From NCBI GenBank assembly GCA_919903585.1, contig CAKKST010000332.1, forward strand, positions 1-7,434: DNA of 7,434 nt. The letters run 5' to 3'. Positions 5,708 through 7,434 of the stretch are shown one piece after another. Both the position numbers and the translations under genes were made by a program. Numbering within the stretch: position 1 is the stretch's first letter; each line of letters begins with the position of its first letter. The notes beneath the pieces were generated by a model that was not told the DNA's origin, did not search any database, and was given only the letters and a program-made list of their open reading frames with translations. Source of the stretch: Nitrospiria bacterium. GTDB taxonomy: Bacteria > Nitrospirota > CAKKRA01 > 9FT-COMBO-42-15.

Positions 5708-6850
5708 TCAGCGGGTTTCAATTATAAGGCCTTCCCATGGTATTTCATCTTCATTAATGATTTTATAATTATACGGCTGGCCGAGGGCATCAATCTTATC
5801 CTTTAAAATATCCACATTATAATCCTCTGGCAGGCAGTTGATTGATTTTATTACCTCGCCTTCTAAGGCGATGAGAACACCCTCTGAGGGGGTGATATTT
5901 TTATTGTCAATGATTGCAGCGATGGCATTATGCAGCTCCAGATCAAAACCAGTCTTGATCTTCATGCCTCCCCTGTAAACCCTGTCCTCGCCAAATCTTT
6001 CCGCTAAATATTCTTCTATGAGAGGGTTGTAGCAGGCCTTTTCCCTGCCATTTTTATACTTTAAATTTTCTATATTAAACCTCTTATCTGTCTTATCTTC
6101 TCTAAGAATAATTTTATATCTTAATGCGTCTTCATATTCATCCTTTGAGATCTTCTTTGCCTCAAGCATCAACTGTAATATCCGCTGCTGCCTCTTTATT
6201 ACCCTGCTCAGCCTTTTGTATGGGTCAAAGTATTTTGGGTTCGGCAGCATTGAGGCGAGAACCACACTCTCAGCGAGATTAATTTCAGAGGCAGGTTTAT
6301 CAAAATAAAATCTTGAGGCAGCCTCTATGCCATATATCCCGTCACCCCATTCTACTTCATTCAGATAGAGCTCAAGTATCCTTTCTTTTGTCAGGATCTT
6401 TTCTATCTGGTATGTTAAGAAAACCTCTTTTATCTTTCTCTCAATTGTCTTCTTTTTATATAAAAAGACATTCTTTGCAAGCTGCTGTGTAATGGTGCTT
6501 CCGCCCCTTACAAACTTCCATTTTTTAATATCTTCAAGAAAGGCATTCCACATCTCATTATAATTAAATCCCTTATGCTTAAAGAATGTATCATCCTCTG
6601 CTGTTATAACAGCGTCCTTTAATGTTCCTGTTATCCCTGATAATGGCGCCCATATCCTGTTCTTTCTGTCAAAATAGTGGGCTATTACCTTGCCTGATAT
6701 ATCATAGACCTCTGTTGACATATCAGGCCGGTAGTTCTTTATTAATGAGGCATCAGGAATCTCTTTGGCAAACTTATAGGCAAGTATGCCTAAAACAGAA
6801 GAGAAGATTAAAAATAGGATAAGAAGTGACAGAAGGATTGTTTTTATCAT
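5708..6850 (-). CDS. Membrane-anchored GT51 peptidoglycan glycosyltransferase with a vestigial PBP1-like C-terminus
   Basis: This protein polymerises lipid II into glycan strands on the outer face of the inner membrane. From the ATG at 6850 it has 380 residues. Residues 3-24 form a signal anchor. All GT51 motifs are present: EDDTFFKHKG (85-94, catalytic E85), GGSTITQQLAKN (116-127), RKIKE (138-142), KERILELYLN (155-164) and GIEAASRFYFDK (174-185). It is longer than monofunctional MtgA (about 240 residues) yet lacks a transpeptidase domain. After the GT domain comes a class A PBP linker, YRGGMKIKTGFDLELHNA (292-309), then EGVLIALEGEV and GQPYNYK (357-363), which parallel the transpeptidase onset 'GALVALDPxTGEI' and 'RQPGSxFKP', but the catalytic serine is absent and the protein ends soon after. 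A TTG at 6871 would add 7 residues. Neither start has a clear Shine-Dalgarno. The gene stands between a terminator upstream and rsmD 95 bases downstream. Confidence 0.9.
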   Translation of the reverse strand: MIKTILLSLLILFLIFSSVLGILAYKFAKEIPDASLIKNYRPDMSTEVYDISGKVIAHYFDRKNRIWAPLSGITGTLKDAVITAEDDTFFKHKGFNYNEMWNAFLEDIKKWKFVRGGSTITQQLAKNVFLYKKKTIERKIKEVFLTYQIEKILTKERILELYLNEVEWGDGIYGIEAASRFYFDKPASEINLAESVVLASMLPNPKYFDPYKRLSRVIKRQQRILQLMLEAKKISKDEYEDALRYKIILREDKTDKRFNIENLKYKNGREKACYNPLIEEYLAERFGEDRVYRGGMKIKTGFDLELHNAIAAIIDNKNITPSEGVLIALEGEVIKSINCLPEDYNVDILKDKIDALGQPYNYKIINEDEIPWEGLIIETR

Positions 6851-6861
6851 AAGGTGGGGGT

Positions 6862-6890
6862 AGATTAACAAAAAATTATTGATATTTCAA
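6862..6890 (-). promoter_or_regulatory. Possible weak promoter for the glycosyltransferase gene
   Basis: On the - strand TTGAAA (6890-6885) and TAATCT (6867-6862) are 17 bp apart, in the short gap between the upstream terminator and the ATG at 6850. The -10 matches only three of six bases. If real, transcription would begin about 5 bases before the ATG, a nearly leaderless message, which would explain the missing Shine-Dalgarno. Confidence 0.25.
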
Positions 6891-6894
6891 TAGC

Positions 6895-6935
6895 TAAAAA
6901 TAAAAATGGCTGGTTATGATTTCTCATAACCAGCC
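6895..6935 (-). terminator. Intrinsic terminator after the 56-residue zinc-ribbon gene
   Basis: On the - strand a perfect 12-bp stem, GGCTGGTTATGA (6935-6924) paired with TCATAACCAGCC (6919-6908), closes a GAAA tetraloop and is followed by ATTTTTATTTTTA (6907-6895). The stem begins 26 bases after the stop at 6962. The T-rich tract lies only on the - strand side, so it terminates leftward transcription and insulates the glycosyltransferase gene from the zinc-ribbon gene. Confidence 0.85.
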
Positions 6936-6961
6936 TATAGAGAGAGGGATGCAGGGATGAC

Positions 6962-7132
6962 TTATTTTGCAGTAGCTAACTTAGGAGTAAGGAATAACTT
7001 TTTCCGTTTGTTCTTTAATATGGTATTATCTACAACAGTTCCGCAGTTCAGGCACTTCCAAGCGTAAAACATCAGGAAATAATCAGCGAATCTTTCAGCG
7101 ACCATCAAGCCGCTGCACTTTGGGCAATTCAT
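6962..7132 (-). CDS. 56-residue zinc-ribbon protein of unknown function
   Basis: This small gene encodes 56 residues starting MNCPKCSGLMVAERF and containing two CxxC pairs, C3-C6 and C27-C30, with a hydrophobic/aromatic stretch FADYFLMFYAWK between them and GTVVDNTILKNKRKK after the second pair. The layout fits a compact zinc ribbon with a basic C-terminal tail, perhaps for nucleic-acid or protein binding. I recognise the pattern as a recurrent small hypothetical protein of Desulfobacterota/Nitrospirota-type genomes, without a known role. The start is fixed by AAGGAGG (7141-7147), 8 bases before the ATG at 7132-7130; the other in-frame-looking ATG at 7140 touches the Shine-Dalgarno and is in a different frame. 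A sigma-54-type promoter lies just upstream and an intrinsic terminator just downstream, so it is a single-gene transcript. Confidence 0.85.
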   Translation of the reverse strand: MNCPKCSGLMVAERFADYFLMFYAWKCLNCGTVVDNTILKNKRKKLFLTPKLATAK

Positions 7133-7176
7133 ATTTCCATCCTCCTTTTGTTTGTTTATAGCTAATGTGAATATTA

Positions 7177-7192
7177 TGCAATAGCTATGCCA
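7177..7192 (-). promoter_or_regulatory. Sigma-54 (RpoN) promoter for the zinc-ribbon gene
   Basis: On the - strand TGGCATAGCTATTGCA fits the -24/-12 consensus TGGCAYRN4TTGCW at every defined position, with the GG (7191-7190) and GC (7179-7178) pairs at the required spacing. Transcription would start near 7166, giving a leader of about 34 bases that includes the Shine-Dalgarno of the 56-residue gene. The upstream 180 bases carry palindromes and IHF-like sequences, as expected for an enhancer-dependent promoter. Confidence 0.7.
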
Positions 7193-7215
7193 GAAAGCTC
7201 ACGCAAAATATCTCT

Positions 7216-7240
7216 ATAATTTCAATAAGTTTCAAATTAT
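7216..7240. promoter_or_regulatory. Inverted/direct repeat with an IHF-like core between sigma-54 promoter and upstream palindromes
   Basis: ATAATTT (7216-7222) and AAATTAT (7234-7240) form a 7-bp inverted repeat with an 11-base spacer. Within it TTTCAA occurs twice exactly 10 bases apart (7220 and 7230), one helical turn. TTTCAATAAGTTT (7220-7232) matches the IHF consensus WATCAAN4TTR at seven of nine positions. A DNA-bending site here would suit a sigma-54 promoter, but AT-rich sequence makes such matches common. Confidence 0.3.
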
Positions 7241-7276
7241 GGTTTTTTATCTTATGCCGAATTTTGCCAGCACATT

Positions 7277-7291
7277 TGACAAAAATTGTCA
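7277..7291. promoter_or_regulatory. Palindrome TGACAA-AAA-TTGTCA, candidate activator site
   Basis: Six-base perfect arms are separated by 3 bases, about 85-110 bp upstream of the sigma-54 promoter. The size and symmetry suit a dimeric DNA-binding protein. The adjacent TTGACA-like sequence recurs in the next palindrome at 7314-7329. No regulator gene is visible in the window. Confidence 0.4.
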
Positions 7292-7313
7292 GGTTAACAA
7301 AAATTATCTATCT

Positions 7314-7329
7314 CTTGACAACTATCAAG
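7314..7329. promoter_or_regulatory. Palindrome CTTGA-N6-TCAAG, candidate activator site
   Basis: Five-base perfect arms with a 6-base spacer lie about 37 bp beyond the first palindrome and share TTGACAA with it. The overlapping TATCAAGCAGTGA (7323-7335) also matches the IHF consensus at eight of nine positions. It may be a second upstream activating site. Confidence 0.3.
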
Positions 7330-7350
7330 CAGTGATGTAAAAGCATTGTA

Positions 7351-7366
7351 TTAATAGGGCTATTAA
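7351..7366. promoter_or_regulatory. Palindrome TTAATAG-GG-CTATTAA, candidate operator
   Basis: Seven-base perfect arms with a 2-base spacer form a 16-bp operator-like site, about 160-190 bp upstream of the sigma-54 promoter. Its half-site differs from those of the two TTGACA-type palindromes, so it may bind a different protein or belong to a gene beyond the right edge. Confidence 0.35.
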
Positions 7367-7398
7367 CAGTCTCATAATAGTAACGACATATTTGTAAA

Positions 7399-7434
7399 AT
7401 CCCTCCTAACCTCCCTTTTCCAAAGGGAGGGACT
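7399..7434. repeat. Dispersed CCTCCCTTT/AAAGGGAGG hairpin repeat, cut by the window edge
   Basis: CCTCCCTTT (7410-7418) and AAAGGGAGG (7422-7430) form a 9-bp stem with a 3-base loop, preceded by AATCCCTCCTAA. The wording resembles the 'AAATCCCCCTnACCCCCCTTT...AAAGGGGG' repeats scattered between genes in many environmental bacterial genomes. The right boundary is outside the window. The remaining bases of 7133-7398 hold the promoter and palindromes listed here and no gene that I can support. Confidence 0.55.

Noticed and set aside
7138..7140. ATG at 7140 as start of the zinc-ribbon gene
   Set aside because: It directly abuts the Shine-Dalgarno and is out of frame with the cysteine-containing protein; the ATG at 7132 has the right spacing and frame.
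7245..7274. Second sigma-54-like site (TGGCAAAATTCGGCA on the - strand)
   Set aside because: The GG-GC spacing is one base short and the -12 element reads CGGCA instead of TTGCA.

Overview
This 7.4-kb window looks like an ordinary chromosomal stretch from a Gram-negative, moderately AT-rich bacterium. The Gram-negative inference rests on a biosynthetic glycosyltransferase with a signal anchor, a Sec-type leader on a protein-repair enzyme, and RsmD/CoaD/AspC of bacterial type. The style of the genes (FmdB zinc ribbon, a 56-residue CxxC..CxxC protein, short dispersed GTCATTCCTG- and CCTCCCTTT-type inverted repeats, a sigma-54 promoter) is what I associate with Nitrospirota or Desulfobacterota-like environmental bacteria. 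That placement is an impression, not a demonstration.

Layout. On the + strand, positions 2-265 hold the C-terminal end of an unrecognised protein, followed by a 373-residue response regulator with an HD-GYP output domain (307-1428), a probable cyclic-di-GMP phosphodiesterase. Everything else reads on the - strand and meets the regulator tail to tail with only 2 bases between stop codons. In transcription order (right to left) the - strand carries: a 56-residue zinc-ribbon gene (6962-7132) with its own sigma-54-type promoter and a clean intrinsic terminator; a GT51 peptidoglycan glycosyltransferase (5708-6850); rsmD (TTG start), coaD (overlapping rsmD by 38 bases) and a class I aminotransferase (aspC-like) as a probable operon; then fmdB-family zinc ribbon, a TIM-barrel sugar isomerase/epimerase-like protein and a signal-peptide-bearing protein-L-isoaspartate methyltransferase, tightly packed and apparently served by a near-consensus sigma-70 promoter that overlaps the aspC stop codon.

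How it works together. rsmD, coaD and the glycosyltransferase are housekeeping (ribosome modification, coenzyme A synthesis, cell-wall synthesis); aspC serves amino-acid metabolism. The fmdB-TIM barrel-pcm trio is co-directional with gaps of 3 and 17 bases and may be a small maintenance operon, but its shared job is unknown. No mobile element, CRISPR array, tRNA or rRNA is visible.

The most interesting points are: the sigma-54 promoter with an upstream series of palindromes and IHF-like sites in front of the tiny zinc-ribbon gene; the glycosyltransferase whose C-terminus looks like the start of a class A PBP transpeptidase domain cut off where the SxxK serine should be; and the Pcm gene whose long form is predicted to be exported while an internal ATG with a good Shine-Dalgarno sequence would give a cytosolic form of normal length. 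I do not see a clearly new multi-gene system.
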